A stretch of DNA of 64,000 nt. Source: Linanthus parryae. Taxonomy: Eukaryota; Streptophyta; Magnoliopsida; Ericales; Polemoniaceae. Each line of letters begins with the position of its first letter. Position 1 is the stretch's first letter. Positions 12,531-23,416 of this stretch are shown here, piece after piece. The notes below the pieces were generated by a model. The model ran no database searches, had not been told where the DNA came from, and saw nothing but the letters and a program-made list of their open reading frames with translations. The stretch spans positions 88,323,935 to 88,387,934 of the forward strand of contig JALGPY010000006.1 of NCBI GenBank assembly GCA_023055425.1, given 5' to 3'. A program made the translations under genes and the position numbers.

Positions 12531-13932
12531 TGTTAGGACTAGATTCCCTAGAGGAAATCTTATTTAGTATGAACATTATTTTGTCAAGAATAATCATTGT
12601 ATTATTTATGGAGATATTTAATATAATGAAGTCCTTAGATTACAATGAGTTGTTTATCTAAAATTATTCATAGTCATTTAAATTGATTATAGGACGATCA
12701 ACTATAGACTAGTATGTGGGTAGATCGATAAGGATATATCAAGTCTAACACATGGGTATGCATTATGGGTAATGGCATGCTAGATTGACCCACCACGAGA
12801 AGGATGCATACAAGTTATGTAAGAGTCACAAGCGCTTCTCGTAGTGACAATGGCATTGTGGTCTCTAGACTTTAAATCACTAGATACTCTAGTTGTGGAG
12901 TATTGTGTTTTGATATCGTCAAACACTACACCGTGTCTGGATAGCAATAAAGGCGTTTATCGGAAACAATAAGAAGCAATCATAGAGATGGTAGTGATGT
13001 AGATAGGATTCCCTCCCACATAACGGGAGCAAATATCAGTGGCCACTCTAGGGTTAGTGCTTATAGAATGTCTGGCCATCTCAGATAATATGGGATATTG
13101 ATTTTATTTGCATGGATAAGCCTATTCCCAGGATAGAGAAACTACGGATTGGATATACGAGTGTGACTTGTATGTTTCGTGTCCAATCCGGATATAGAGA
13201 CAAAAGGACAATACAATGCGGTAACAATATGCACAAGGTTTTTCGGATCACTGACTATTTCTATTAGTTGGGTGTCATAGATATGTTGCTAGACACCACT
13301 CTATGTTAGTAATTGTTACAAACAACGAAGTAAAAACCTAAGGGGTCAACGCCCTATGGATTATACCGGACTTGGGAATTAGTTAATATAATTAATTAAT
13401 TACATGGATCAATACGCAACCACATGTAAACTTAGTAACAATAATTTGCAAGGTGGACTAATCCGTGTATGGACATGATTAGTATTGGGGAAAATATGTA
13501 GTTAATAAGGAGTTATTAACTATATAAGCGCACTCCTAGCTTATTTTATTAACTAATGCATCATTATTGAGTGAGAGAACAATGAAAGGAGAGAGAGCAA
13601 GACAGCTAGGGCCGAAACCCTAGGCCGTATGCCCCTACCCGTCAGCGACCAAGAGGTGAGGCCTCTTGGTCCTCGCTTTGCGTGATTATCTTCTTCCTCC
13701 TTCCTCACGTGAGCTAGCACAAGACGTTGGGAGGATCCGGAGCAATCCTAGGCGTGGATACATCATAGAGACGTGGAAACTATTCTGCGTAAATTGATCT
13801 TTCAGACAGACAAGGTACACAAACAACTTCTTCCCTTACCATCTTTATGTAGCTTGTCCTGCGATTCATGGAGGGTCTTGAACGGAGTCAATTTATTTTT
13901 TTTCCGCTGCGTGATCAGTATCAAACCCTACA
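12531..13932 (+). mobile_element. 3' LTR of the copia element
   Basis: The LTR starts TGTTAGGACTAG immediately after the polypurine tract. The end is placed at CCCTACA (13932), where an inverted copia fragment begins. This border is inferred because no 5' LTR is present for comparison. The LTR is about 1.4 kb and has no ORF of note. The element seems to have lost its 5' LTR. Confidence 0.6.
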
Positions 13933-13959
13933 ATGTGTGACATCATCCACCAGTAGAAA

Positions 13960-14745
13960 AAAATCATATTCGGACGAATTCCCTTTCTCTACGACGGCTG
14001 CAGAGCCATTCTGTCACAGTTGTCCTCGTTTTGGGCACTCTCTTCCAGTGCCCCTTTTCCTTGCACCAAGAACATACATCCTTGGGAAACTTAGAGCCAG
14101 AATAATGCTTTTTCTTGTTCTTCTTATCCTTCTTGCTTCCCCCCGTCGCCATCAATCTGGAAGCATGGTCCTCTGTACTTGTGCCTGCGCCCTTGTGGCA
14201 CAATTCCCTAGCATGGAGTGCCGATCTGACCTTTCTAGGGTTATGCTATCCTTATTCACGATAAAGATTTCATGAATTTCTCGTACGATGGAGGTTACAA
14301 GAACTACAACAAGAGTGCGGAATCCTCATCATTCACCTTCTCTTCAATATCGCAAATCAAGAAGAATTGTGTTCAATTTATCAAGGTGATCTTTGAGATC
14401 CGTACCTTCAAGCGTCTGCATGGTGAATAACCATTGCTTTAGCATCAACTTGCTGCTGAGTGACTTAGTCATGTAGAGACTCTCAAACTTGAGCCAAAGA
14501 CCTGCCGTCTTCTTATGATCTGTTACCTCGGTGATCGCGTCATTGAATAAGCACAACATAATGTCTGAGTGTGCTTTCTCCTCCATCAAATTATACTATG
14601 GTGATAAAACATCCATGCCTCCTTTGTCTGCAGTCAAATGTGCCCGTATGCCTTGCGATTTGAGCAAAGCCTCCATCTTTATCTTCCACATACTGAAGTT
14701 GTTCCCTCCTGTGAGCCTGTCAATCTTTAACATCGATCCGAACAT
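13960..14745 (-). pseudogene. Second copia gag, inverted and truncated
   Basis: Minus-strand gag begins at an ATG at 14745 (MFGSMLKIDRLTGGNNF) and carries the copia gag signature FSMWKIKMEALL. After a stop near 14594 it continues in 14344-14589 with SLSSKLMLKQWLF. Further on (13964-14203) is a zinc knuckle reading CSWCKEKGHWKRVP, in which the last cysteine has become valine. The element is cut off at about 13932 by the other copia LTR, so no pol is present. The upstream primer site and LTR confirm orientation. Confidence 0.88.
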
Positions 14746-14773
14746 TGTTCTTGGGGGAGTGGTCACGACCTAA

Positions 14774-14785
14774 GCTCTGATACAA
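14774..14785 (-). other. Primer binding site, initiator tRNA-Met type
   Basis: The minus strand reads TTGTATCAGAGC, one change from the usual plant copia site TTGGTATCAGAGC. It lies between the LTR end and the gag ATG at 14745. Confidence 0.8.
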
Positions 14786-14788
14786 GTT

Positions 14789-15229
14789 TGTTATGTCACT
14801 CACGTCTCACCAACAATGAAAAATGATGAAACACACAAGTTTACGTGGTTTGCTAGCACAAATTATGCTAACTATGTCCAAGGGCAAGAATATTCTTTAT
14901 TCAACTCAAGAGAACGATTTACAATGTTTGCATATGATTATAGGACCCCAAAGGATCATTTTATACCCCCAAAACCGCCCTAGGCTCCAAGGCAATGTTT
15001 CCATCCTTAATTGCCGCCTCCATGATCTCTTCCTAGGAACACAACGGGTCTTCGCGCGAAGGCCTTCATACGAAGACATTTTTTCTTCGCGCCTCCAATG
15101 TGTCTTGCAGGCTCGGGGTGTTGCAACACCGAACAAAATAGCATACTCTCCGATCATAAAAAGGGGATGGGAACTACCGCTAAGCCAAAGACAATGGAAG
15201 GTGTGAAAATGCAAATGAGATATGTTACA
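14789..15229 (-). mobile_element. 5' LTR of the inverted copia
   Basis: This about 440-base stretch borders the primer site. It begins TGTTATG at 14789 and ends ATGTTACA at 15229 on the plus strand, so the ends are TG..CA and imperfectly inverted. The outer end is inferred. Several short ORFs lie inside; none is recognisable. Confidence 0.55.
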
Positions 15230-15656
15230 GCGTTAGCATCGATTCATTTCAATTACATAAAATTTCCTAAATCAAAAAATTGGCGCATTGAAATATTTCC
15301 TAGCTTATGTTCACATGCAGGATCCGGAGGTGACTTCCCCGGCAAACCCCACGGAACTTCGGGCAAAGTACATGACAAGGCAACTGAAATTACGTTCAAA
15401 GGCAAAAGGAGTTGCGGATTACACAAAAGAGAACTCCGTTAGAGTTAGTACAACTTCGTACCAATTTTTAAAACCCTTTTGTTATCCTAAATTCTTCACT
15501 TTGAAGGACTAACTTGCTAAAAATCTCACGCAGGATGTGGAAGACTATTCGCAAGAGAGCCTCCACAAACAACGAGAGAAAACATTAAAAGGAAACTGTC
15601 ACTTTTTCCAGGTTTGAAAGCACCAGCAAAAAACGTTCAAAAATCTGAAAGTGTTA
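15230..15656 (+). other. Possible exons of an unidentified host gene
   Basis: Two stretches bounded by plausible splice sites are seen. One begins after CACATGCAG near 15320 and encodes DPEVTSPANPTELRAKYMTR and a basic continuation to about 15440. The next begins after CTCACGCAG near 15533, encodes DVEDYSQESLHKQREK and ends at a CAG|GTTTGA donor near 15610. A third may follow the MITE after AATATGCAG near 16152 (DDKVSFSVINT then stop). I do not recognise the family. This could be a gene fragment left after transposon insertion. Confidence 0.3.
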
Positions 15657-16062
15657 GAGCATCTCCAGCAGTAATGTGTAAGTTTTACATAAAATTTGTA
15701 CTTTTGCATTTTGCATAATGATAACTTAACACTTCTTCTCCGTAGTAACTTGCAAAAACATTATAAAGTGTATTTTTCCTTTACACGTCATTTTCGAAAA
15801 CAAATGGATCGTTGAGATGGGAGAGATATTTGAGGGACAAATATGTAAAAAATATAGGAGAAGTGGTTGAGAAAAATTAGGAAACTTGGGTTAAATTAAA
15901 GAATCAAAATTCCGGTGGGACAATTCTCGCCAAATTTAGCGGTGTGGATGCATGTTCTGTTTTTTGCATGACATGATACCTATTCTGTTGGATTATAATT
16001 TTTACAAAAAATATGTAAATTTTGTATAAACAACCCATTTGCATAGGCTGTTGGAGATGTTC
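15657..16062. mobile_element. MITE, PIF/Harbinger-like
   Basis: A 406-base element with terminal inverted repeats (GAGCATCTCCAGCAG at the left; CTGTTGGAGATGTTC at the right, its near-perfect inverse), flanked by TTA on both sides (15654-15656 and 16063-16065). TTA duplications are typical of PIF/Harbinger MITEs. No coding capacity. Confidence 0.75.
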
Positions 16063-16065
16063 TTA

Positions 16066-17062
16066 GTACATACATCTTTTAATCAAATGCAAGAAACATT
16101 TGCCATGCATTTCTCAGTTTACAATATTTATTCTCAACTACTAATATGCAGGATGACAAAGTATCTTTCTCGGTCATAAACACATGACAAATGTCTAACT
16201 GAAGATCTCATAAACACATGTGACCCGAAAAAGTCCACTTCAAGAACATAGAACAACTAATGGTCAGCCAATGCGTAACCATGTCCTGGTGCGTACATAC
16301 TTTGCATTTCAATAAGTAATTGTGAAAGGCAGGTATGGTTTACCTATCGGTTCACAACAATCTTGGATTCACTCAGGTGAAAAACCAAGGAAAAAGGAAA
16401 AATCCATCACTGCGAACCAACAGACCACATATGACCAGCTTTCGAAGAACGCCTCGAAAAGAAAACGGTTATAAAGTTGGAAGAACAAGGGAGCATTGAA
16501 TGACAACGAGCACACTGAAAAGACAATGTTATTATAGCGTCATTGCTGCACTCCTCTACAAAAAGGAAAAAAAATATAGTCAATTTGAGAGACGGCTGAT
16601 ATTTCATGTTTTAGCACGGAAACAACTCAATTTGTCACCCAGAAGCTTGGCACACCCATTTGCGCACATAATATAAGGGATGTTTCGGTGTGCAATCTCT
16701 TAAGACTTTCATGATCTTTCCAAATAAAATGTATACTTCACTTACTCCTGATGTAATGCCATATTAAGTAGAAAAGTACTTCAGCTCATTCCTCATTACA
16801 TTTTATATTAACCAAATATCTCAAACGACGGGTAGATTCACTCTTGACATACTTTTATCAAAGCTGAGAATACCGTGAAGAGTTTACCATCATTAGTTGT
16901 TTAGCCATTTTTTAATGAAAGAGATATTGTTCAGTTGATTTTCAAAGCACAAGTTCGCGCGGGATATCGTCTAGTTTTGTATAGTTTTCTACAAGTCAGC
17001 CGACCAAAACACGTCGCCATACGTATCTTCCAGCTAAGAAAAGTACAAGCAAGTTAGGGTGT
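16066..17062. other. No recognisable gene
   Basis: AT-rich sequence; the minus ORF 16407-16607 has no recognisable features. Similarity to the second copy starts at about 16985 (TTCTACAAGTCAGCCGAC; counterpart near 56612). Confidence 0.4.
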
Positions 17063-17215
17063 ATGCCTGGATTGTGTTACTGTAACTGTGACCCGGTATT
17101 CCGTACCGCACGTACGTCGAGAAACGATGGACGCCCGTTTTGGACTTGTCCCAAGGACCGTGGTCAAGAATGCACATATTTCTACTGGGATGACAAATTT
17201 CACAGTCTATGCTAA
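17063..17215 (+). CDS. Small GRF zinc-finger protein or fragment
   Basis: A 50-residue ORF that is almost entirely a GRF-type zinc finger: ligands C7 and C9 (CYCNC), the RTSRNDGRPFWTCP signature around residues 17-30, then C37 in ECTYFYWDD. GRF fingers bind zinc and single-stranded nucleic acid in several plant and animal repair proteins; small plant GRF proteins of unknown role also exist. After the stop (TAA, 17213-17215) the sequence still resembles the diverged copy at 56688, where a helical stretch (HNAFTTIHKRLEIAENDSKM) continues in frame and meets a GT donor (CCTACGTAAG). The original gene was therefore probably longer, and this copy may be truncated. Confidence 0.6.
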   Translation: MPGLCYCNCDPVFRTARTSRNDGRPFWTCPKDRGQECTYFYWDDKFHSLC

Positions 17216-17987
17216 GCTGAAGAACTCCAAAAATTTCACAATGCTTTGACTACTATACAATGCATAAGAGACTCGAGAATGCGGCGGATGACTGAAAGAT
17301 GTCTTCTACCTACGTAAGATTGTTTTCACTAGTTTTGTTCTTCATTTTAGGCATAAAATACTAAGAAAGATATGGCATGTTAACTTCAGTTTTTAAATTA
17401 AGTAAGTTGTTTTATCAGAATGATTTATCTCTGCTCTGTGTTAATTTATCTTTCTTTCTGTTTAGGTTATCTTTTTGTTTAGAAATGCATTCCATTATTT
17501 ATCTTTTTCTTCTAAATGTTACCTTTCCTTTTATAAGTTTTATCTAGGTAAAAAGAGTCCATTGTCCAGATCTGCTTTTTTACATTTTAACTGATATTTC
17601 CGTAATAATCGGGAGCCGATTACTCTAGGACGCACCAATTTGTTTCCCAAGTTACTATCTCTGTCATGCTGTTAAAAAAAGACGAAAAGTAAATACACCA
17701 GAGAAATGTGACTTTTTGTGAACAAACAAATATTCTTACAACTGTATGAGTGCCCTCTGCGCACATTCATTCCTCCCGGAGAGGCAATTCAATAATTCGT
17801 TCTTGGTAGAGGATAAAATATAATTTGGAATAACCTAAGCTGTCAAGAATTAAGTTAATCAAGATTATTTGATAAAAACAATTATAAAACACGTTGACAA
17901 AATCTCACGAACCCAATTACAAAATTCATCTGGTACGCCCACCCTTATTCAGTTGACTCGCGATGTCATGTGTTGCATCTTGCATGC
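17216..17987 (+). promoter_or_regulatory. Upstream region of GLOX copy A
   Basis: AT-rich flank shared with copy B. Similarity to the other copy is only moderate until about 17790, then almost complete through the promoter and gene. No transcription factor site is called with confidence. Confidence 0.35.
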
Positions 17988-17995
17988 TATTTAAA
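17988..17995 (+). promoter_or_regulatory. TATA box of GLOX copy A (TATTTAAA)
   Basis: TATTTAAA lies 76 bases before the ATG at 18071. Copy B has the canonical TATATAAA at the matching place. Its position shows that the ATG at 17963, in frame but upstream of the TATA box, is not the start codon. Confidence 0.7.
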
Positions 17996-18070
17996 GCCCA
18001 CATCCCCAACACAAACAGACAGAGTAAAAAGAAAATACTATTACTACACAACAACAACGAAAGCTTGGTC

Positions 18071-19687
18071 ATGACTCCAAACAACATTCTCATGATCTGG
18101 TTCTTCAGTCTTCTAGCACTGCTCGCTTCCGGCACAAGTGCCGCTGGTGGGGGCAGCTGGGCCGTCGTCCAATCAAGCATTGGCATCTCCGCCATGCACA
18201 TGCAACTCCTCCCCACCGACCGCGTCGTGATGTTCGACCGCACCGACTTTGGCGCGTCTAACCTTTCCTTGCCAGCCGGAAAATGCCGTACCAACCCGCC
18301 GGATTGCACTGCTCACTCCATCGAGTACGACGTGTTGGCGAATACCTTTCGACCCCTGATGGTCCGCACCAATGTCTGGTGCTCCTCCGGGGCCTTAATG
18401 CCCGACGGCCGCTTGATACAGACCGGCGGGTTCCAAGATGGCGAGCACGTCGTTAGAGTTTACAAGTCTTGTGATACCTGTGATTGGCGGGAAATCCAAT
18501 CTGGGTTGACCCAGAAAAGATGGTACGCTACCAATCACCTACTGCCAGGCGGCCGCCAGATTATCATTGGTGGTCGTCGGCAGTTCAACTATGAGTTCTA
18601 CCCGAAAACAGCTACGGCCGACAAATCCTACAGCTTGCCATTTCTTGTTCAAACAAACGATCCACAAGTTGAGAACAATCTTTACCCATTTGTGTTCCTC
18701 AACGTGGATGGAAACTTATTCATTTTCGCGAATAATCGAGCTATCTTGTTTGATTATTCACAAAATGCCGTCTTGAAGACATACCCGCAAATTCCTGGCG
18801 GTGACCCACGGAGCTACCCTAGCACCGGATCCGCCGTCCTGCTGCCATTGAAGAACATACAGAGTCCACAAGTTGAAACCGAAGTGTTGGTATGTGGTGG
18901 AGCACCAAAAGGATCATACACCAATTCTTTGAATGGACAGTTCGATGGAGCCCTAAACACGTGTGCCAGGATTAAAGTAACTGACCCTGCCCCACAATGG
19001 GTTGTGGAGACCATGCCTCTTGCAAGAGTCATGGGCGACATGTTGTTGCTTCCCACCGGCGACGTCTTGATAATTAATGGAGCCTCCGCCGGGTCTGCTG
19101 GGTGGGAACAGGCCCGAAATCCCGTTCTGAGCCCCGTCCTCTACCAGCCGGATAATGTGATTGGAGCACGTTTTGAAGTCCAAAATCCAACAGCAATACC
19201 TAGAATGTACCACTCGACCGCAGGTTTGTTACGTGACGGGCGAGTCCTTGTTGCTGGAAGCAATCCGCATGCGTTTTATAATTTTACCGGCGTTCTGTAC
19301 CCGACCGAGTTAAGTCTGGAGGCCTTTTCACCCAAGTATCTAGACTCGGCATCCGCCAATTTACGTCCGCAAATTGTTTCACCTCGTTCTCGTAGTAAAC
19401 TCAAATACGGGCAGCAACTAAACATTCGGTTCTCAGTTACTGGTACACCGGACGGGAGTTCGGTCTCAGTAACGATGGTGTCTCCGGCGTTTAACACGCA
19501 CTCGTTCTCTATGAACCAAAGACTGCTAGTGGTTGGCGGAGGAGACGTGAGGAAGAAAGGTAAGTCGGGCTATGATATTCGAGTGACCATGCCGGGTTCC
19601 GCTAATTTTGCTCCACCAGGATATTACATGCTATTTGTGGTTCATCAAGGTGTACCTAGCCAAGGCATTTGGATCAATATCAAGTGA
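18071..19687 (+). CDS. Glyoxal/aldehyde oxidase, GLOX-like, copy A
   Basis: Single-exon gene for a 538-residue secreted copper-radical oxidase. Family members oxidise aldehydes such as glyoxal to acids and release hydrogen peroxide in the cell wall or apoplast. Residues 1-24 form a signal peptide (hydrophobic core LMIWFFSLLALLA). The glyoxal-oxidase N-terminal propeller spans roughly 30-275 and the rest of the propeller runs to about 425; the C-terminal Ig-like GO domain is about 433-537. Expected active-site residues are present: C104 (VWCSSG) for the thioether link, Y152 (RWYATN), the Y380-H381 pair (RMYHST) and H477 (NTHSFS). Start chosen at 18071 because the longer frame from 17963 begins upstream of the TATA box and because copy B aligns here. 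Copy B differs at six residues. Substrate preference is inferred from family. Confidence 0.95.
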   Translation: MTPNNILMIWFFSLLALLASGTSAAGGGSWAVVQSSIGISAMHMQLLPTDRVVMFDRTDFGASNLSLPAGKCRTNPPDCTAHSIEYDVLANTFRPLMVRTNVWCSSGALMPDGRLIQTGGFQDGEHVVRVYKSCDTCDWREIQSGLTQKRWYATNHLLPGGRQIIIGGRRQFNYEFYPKTATADKSYSLPFLVQTNDPQVENNLYPFVFLNVDGNLFIFANNRAILFDYSQNAVLKTYPQIPGGDPRSYPSTGSAVLLPLKNIQSPQVETEVLVCGGAPKGSYTNSLNGQFDGALNTCARIKVTDPAPQWVVETMPLARVMGDMLLLPTGDVLIINGASAGSAGWEQARNPVLSPVLYQPDNVIGARFEVQNPTAIPRMYHSTAGLLRDGRVLVAGSNPHAFYNFTGVLYPTELSLEAFSPKYLDSASANLRPQIVSPRSRSKLKYGQQLNIRFSVTGTPDGSSVSVTMVSPAFNTHSFSMNQRLLVVGGGDVRKKGKSGYDIRVTMPGSANFAPPGYYMLFVVHQGVPSQGIWINIK

Positions 19688-19811
19688 GGGTTCTGTTCTT
19701 TCAGACTAAGAGCCTAATTTATTTTTTCTTATCATACCTTCTATTCTTTTGTAATTGATGGATTGGTGGCAAGTATTAAATTTGTGTAATGTAAATGTAA
19801 TTCAAGTTGTC

Positions 19812-19817
19812 AATAAA
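19812..19817 (+). terminator. PolyA signal AATAAA, GLOX copy A
   Basis: AATAAA lies 125 bases after the stop codon in a T-rich 3' flank, as in plant genes; it is conserved in copy B. Confidence 0.55.
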
Positions 19818-20117
19818 TTTGAAAGTTTTCTTCGTACTGAATGAACCTCTTATTTATCTTGCGCAGATCCAAAATGTCGGTCAATGTTGAATTGTCTAAT
19901 TTTTTAAAAACTTAAACGCCGTATATGAAGCTACGATGGCCTTCAGATCAGAAAAATCAGTTTCATAGCTGTGATCGGCTTAATTATTCTCGGTATGAGT
20001 TGTTATTCAATAGCAAGTGGAACTTTCTTGGTACTGATTGAAGCCCTTATTTATCTTTTAAAGGTTTAGAATGTGTCTCATTGTCAAAGTGTCAAATTAT
20101 CTTTCGTATATGTAGAA

Positions 20118-20660
20118 GAAAGGAAATGAGCATTTCCCTGAGTCATATGAGAAGTATTCTTCTCGTCCTCCTGGAGATGAGTAGAAGACAGCGTTTAAGA
20201 CAACACATGGCTTGTACGAGTGGATGGTAATGCCTTTTGGGCTGTCCAACGCACCCAGCACATTCATGCGGTTTATGCATCAGATACTGAGGTCTTTCAT
20301 GAGATAGTTTGTGGTTTTGTATTTCGATGATAATCTTGTTTACAGTCCTAATTGGCCTGCCCATTTTGATCATCTATGTGCTGTGTTTGAGGCACCGAAG
20401 GCGGATAATTTGTTCATCAACAGAAAGAAGTGTTTTTTCTTTACTACTTTTGTGCAGTTTTTGGGATTTGTGGTGTCTACTGATGGTGTTCGTGCAGATC
20501 CTTCAAGGATTGAGGCAGTTGTGGAGTGGCCTAGACCAAGGACGCTGCATGACGTAGTTTTCATGGTTTAGCATCATTCTATTGCAGGTTCATCAGGAAT
20601 TTCATCGCCTTGATTGCAACCATCACCGATTGTCTGAAGGAGCGTGATTTCAAGTGGTCT
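20118..20660 (+). pseudogene. Reina-like gypsy RT, first piece (copy A)
   Basis: Fragment of a Ty3/gypsy reverse transcriptase: [16 protein letters not shown] then VLYFDDNLVYS, where the usual YxDDILVYS has isoleucine changed to asparagine after the catalytic aspartates. The frame is broken by stops (before KTAFKT and near 20306) and a frameshift near 20575. The text resumes exactly after the CACTA element at 21907, so this is the left part of one split pol gene. The element's gag, protease and 5' LTR are not seen. Confidence 0.88.
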
Positions 20661-20663
20661 GAT

Positions 20664-21906
20664 CACTACTACTAGAAAAATCATCTTTCCCAGCACTTTT
20701 ACTTAGCCCCCGCCATTTTTTGATTCTACTAACGCCGGGTTTTTGCAAACTGCAGCATATAACGACGGTTGCAAGAAAAGTGTCGTACTCATGATTTAAA
20801 ATACGGACGCTACATGGTCAGCGTCGTTAAGAATAAATGGTAAGTCAATTTTTTAAAGTAGATCCGTTTAAATTTACGGGGGCCACGTGGCTAACGCCAT
20901 TGACCTTATCGGTGCAAGCTTGATAAACGCCGTCCTCTTAACTTTTATTGACATTTAATCCCAGCCGTCGATTTGAAACCCTACCTTTATAAAACTCATC
21001 CTTTCTCAAACTCTCTTCCCCTCAAACGACATCCTCTACATCGATGCCTCCCCCCACTTGTGTCTCTCTGCTTTTCCCTCTCGAATGCTTCAAGTCTCAG
21101 CACACCATCTCTATCCTTCGTCGCCTCATCGCCCACCTCCGCCTCCGATTCTGATTCCGTCAAGGGCAGAATAAAAAGATGGTAACCTCCTCTCTGCTCG
21201 GACGAACCAAGATGCAGCAGCAGTGGTGTAACAGCGGCGCCACTAAGCCGCGACCTAGAACGCAACTCTCATCGCCGGTCGCCTCTCACTCTCTGTCTCC
21301 TCTCTTTCTCTGTCACCGTCGGCTTCCTCCTCTGCCTATCCCGATCTGAAATACCCTCCCCCTCCCCCTCTCACCTTCACATCTCTTTCTTTCTTTGTTT
21401 GGAACGTTGAAAATCTGGGTTTTTTCGTACCCAGATCCTTGTTGAAGATCTCCATCGCTCTGGGTTTTTTTTCTGAAAGTCTCCATTGATCTGAGGTTAT
21501 TTATCACTTAACAGATTCATTCAATCTGTTTTTTTGAAATTTAAAAGATTATGTATTTAAAATAGAAAGTATACTCATATATATCCCTCATAAAATAAAA
21601 ATAAAAAGCAATTATAAATAACAGAATACAAATGCTGAAAATTGACAACTAATGGGCTAATAATAATAAAAAATTGTAAAAAAAAATGATAGGGCGGTTT
21701 CTGTAGAAAGTGATGTTAAAGTAATAGGCGGTTTTTCTCTGCGCCATTAATATTAACTGCGCTCTAAAGCGCCGTTTAATCACTTACGACACTATATTAA
21801 CGGTTGATATGAAACCGCCGTACAACCGCCGTAAATACAATAAAAGGTGGTTTGGGGCTTTTTAAGGCGCTTTTTGGGTGCCTTTTTGACAAAATTTCCC
21901 GTAGTG
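20664..21906. mobile_element. Non-autonomous CACTA transposon (copy A)
   Basis: A 1243-base insert starting CACTACTACTAGAAAAATC and ending AAATTTCCCGTAGTG, so both ends carry CACTAC. It is flanked by the 3-bp duplication GAT (20661-20663 and 21907-21909). It splits the gypsy pol precisely. Subterminal regions are rich in GCCGT/ACGGC-type motifs (for example AACCGCCGTACAACCGCCG near 21810), as CACTA elements have. No transposase. The middle (20970-21500) is CT-rich, has a TATA-like CTTTATAAA, and looks like a captured gene leader. Confidence 0.85.
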
Positions 21907-21909
21907 GAT

Positions 21910-22790
21910 GAAGTAGAGTCTAGTTTCCAAGAAGTGAAGAAGAGGATGACTGAGGCACCAGTTCTGGCGCTCCAGAGTTTGACAAGGTGTTTGAGGTTAA
22001 CTGTGATGTATCGGGCATTGGTATTAGAGGTGTTCATAGCCAATCGGGGCATCCGATTGCGTTCTTCAGTGAAAAGTTGTCACGGTCCAAGAAGAATTAC
22101 TCCACTTATGATCTGAAGTTCTATGCCATAGTTTAGTCTCCAAAGAATTGGCGCAATTATTTAATACATAAGGAGTTTATTTTGTTCACTGATCATGAAG
22201 CAGTGAAATACATCAATGGGCAACACAAGCTGAGTAGGCGGCATGCCAAGTGGGTGGCATACTTGCGGGAGTTCACCTTTGCGATGAAGCACCAAGCTGG
22301 AAATTTGAACCGCGTGGCAGATGCTTTGAGTCGTCGCAACGTGCTTCTCACCACCATGAGCAGCCGAGTAGCAGGATTTGAGGCGTTCACAAAATGTATA
22401 AGTCTGATTCTTCGTTTGGGAAGATCTTATGGAGGTAACTTCTGGTCAGCGCCATGATTTTATTTTTCATAATGGTTATTTGTTTCGGGGGCAGTGGTTG
22501 TGTGTTCCAGATTGTTCCTTGCGACAACAGATAATCGGTGAGCTCCACAATGAAGGACACTTTGGTCGAGACAAGACATTGGCTCTTGTATAGGCTAACT
22601 TTTACTGGCCGAAGTTGAGTAGTGACGTGGCCTATTATGTGGATCGATGTTATGTGTGCCAGCGTTCCGTGGGAGCTATCACTAATGCAGGTCTTTATAA
22701 TCCATTACCTGTCCCTGAAGCTCCTTGTTTTGATGTTAGCATGAATTTTGTGCTTGGCTTACCCCGAACGCAAAGGGCTACATATTCTGT
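21910..22790 (+). pseudogene. Gypsy RNase H and integrase, middle piece (copy A)
   Basis: Resumes the split pol with EVESSFQEVKKRM. RNase H follows but has lost one base near 21975, so its frame breaks relative to copy B. After further frame changes the frame 22182-22457 gives FTDHEAVKYINGQHKLSRRH and the RVADALSRR motif. The integrase zinc finger (ELHNEGHFGRDKT, then CYVCQR) has an in-frame stop near 22592. The first catalytic aspartate of the integrase core is asparagine here (SMNFVLGLPR, where D is usual). The reading stops at the Tat insertion at 22791. Confidence 0.88.
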
Positions 22791-23402
22791 TGTGTACGAG
22801 AGAATCCTGCAGAGAGAATTCAATATACACCAAGAGTAGGGGATAGAAAGAACACAGGAAGAGTAAGGTTGTGTGTAGGGAGAGAGTAAGACTAGCATTG
22901 TATGAGAGAGAGAGACAGAATTTTGGCAGAGCTTCCGCGTATCTCAGGTGATTCTCCCTTGTATGGAAGGGTTAACGATCCTATATATAACGGAGAATGT
23001 GACCGTTGTAGTGGGTTAATGCGCCCATTAATGGCGGCTTAATTAGCTTAACCACAACGGCACGTTCGTCCGCATATATAGGGACCGTTACGGCACGTTA
23101 TCTGCGTATACCGGAACCGTTATGAGGTTGACCGGGTTTATGGAGCTCGTGCCATAAATCTCTCAAATCAGTTACTAGGGGTCGCGCACGGGCTTGGCTG
23201 TCGCTCGCGCGCGACAGGACTTACTCTAGCCTCCAAACCACTAAGTCCCTACAAGTCCCGTGTGGTGGTATGCGAGGGCCCTGTCTCGCACCCCCCACGT
23301 GGATCAGCGCGGCTGGTGATCCAGTGTGTGTGGAGCACAACTAGGTGTGCTGGATGATCGCCACGTAGCTACGATTGGCCTGTCTAGAAAGCACTATCTA
23401 CA
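22791..23402 (-). repeat. 3' LTR of the Tat element
   Basis: 612 bases; plus strand TGTGTACGAG..CTATCTACA, nearly identical to 36646-37266 and to 62396-63006. It lacks a short repeat (CCGGATTAA region) present in the 5' LTR. Confidence 0.95.
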
Positions 23403-23403
23403 T

Positions 23404-23416
23404 TAGCCCCCTTTCT
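23404..23416 (-). other. Polypurine tract of the Tat element
   Basis: Minus strand AGAAAGGGGGCTA, directly before the 3' LTR; the normal site for priming second-strand synthesis. Confidence 0.8.

Noticed and set aside
17963..18070. Longer GLOX start giving a 574-residue protein
   Set aside because: This ATG lies upstream of the TATA box at 17988, and copy B has no matching extension. The ATG at 18071 gives the signal peptide at the N-terminus.
20970..21185. Independent host gene in the CACTA element (copy A)
   Set aside because: Only 70 codons, inside transposon borders, and not the same length in copy B; treated as possible captured sequence.
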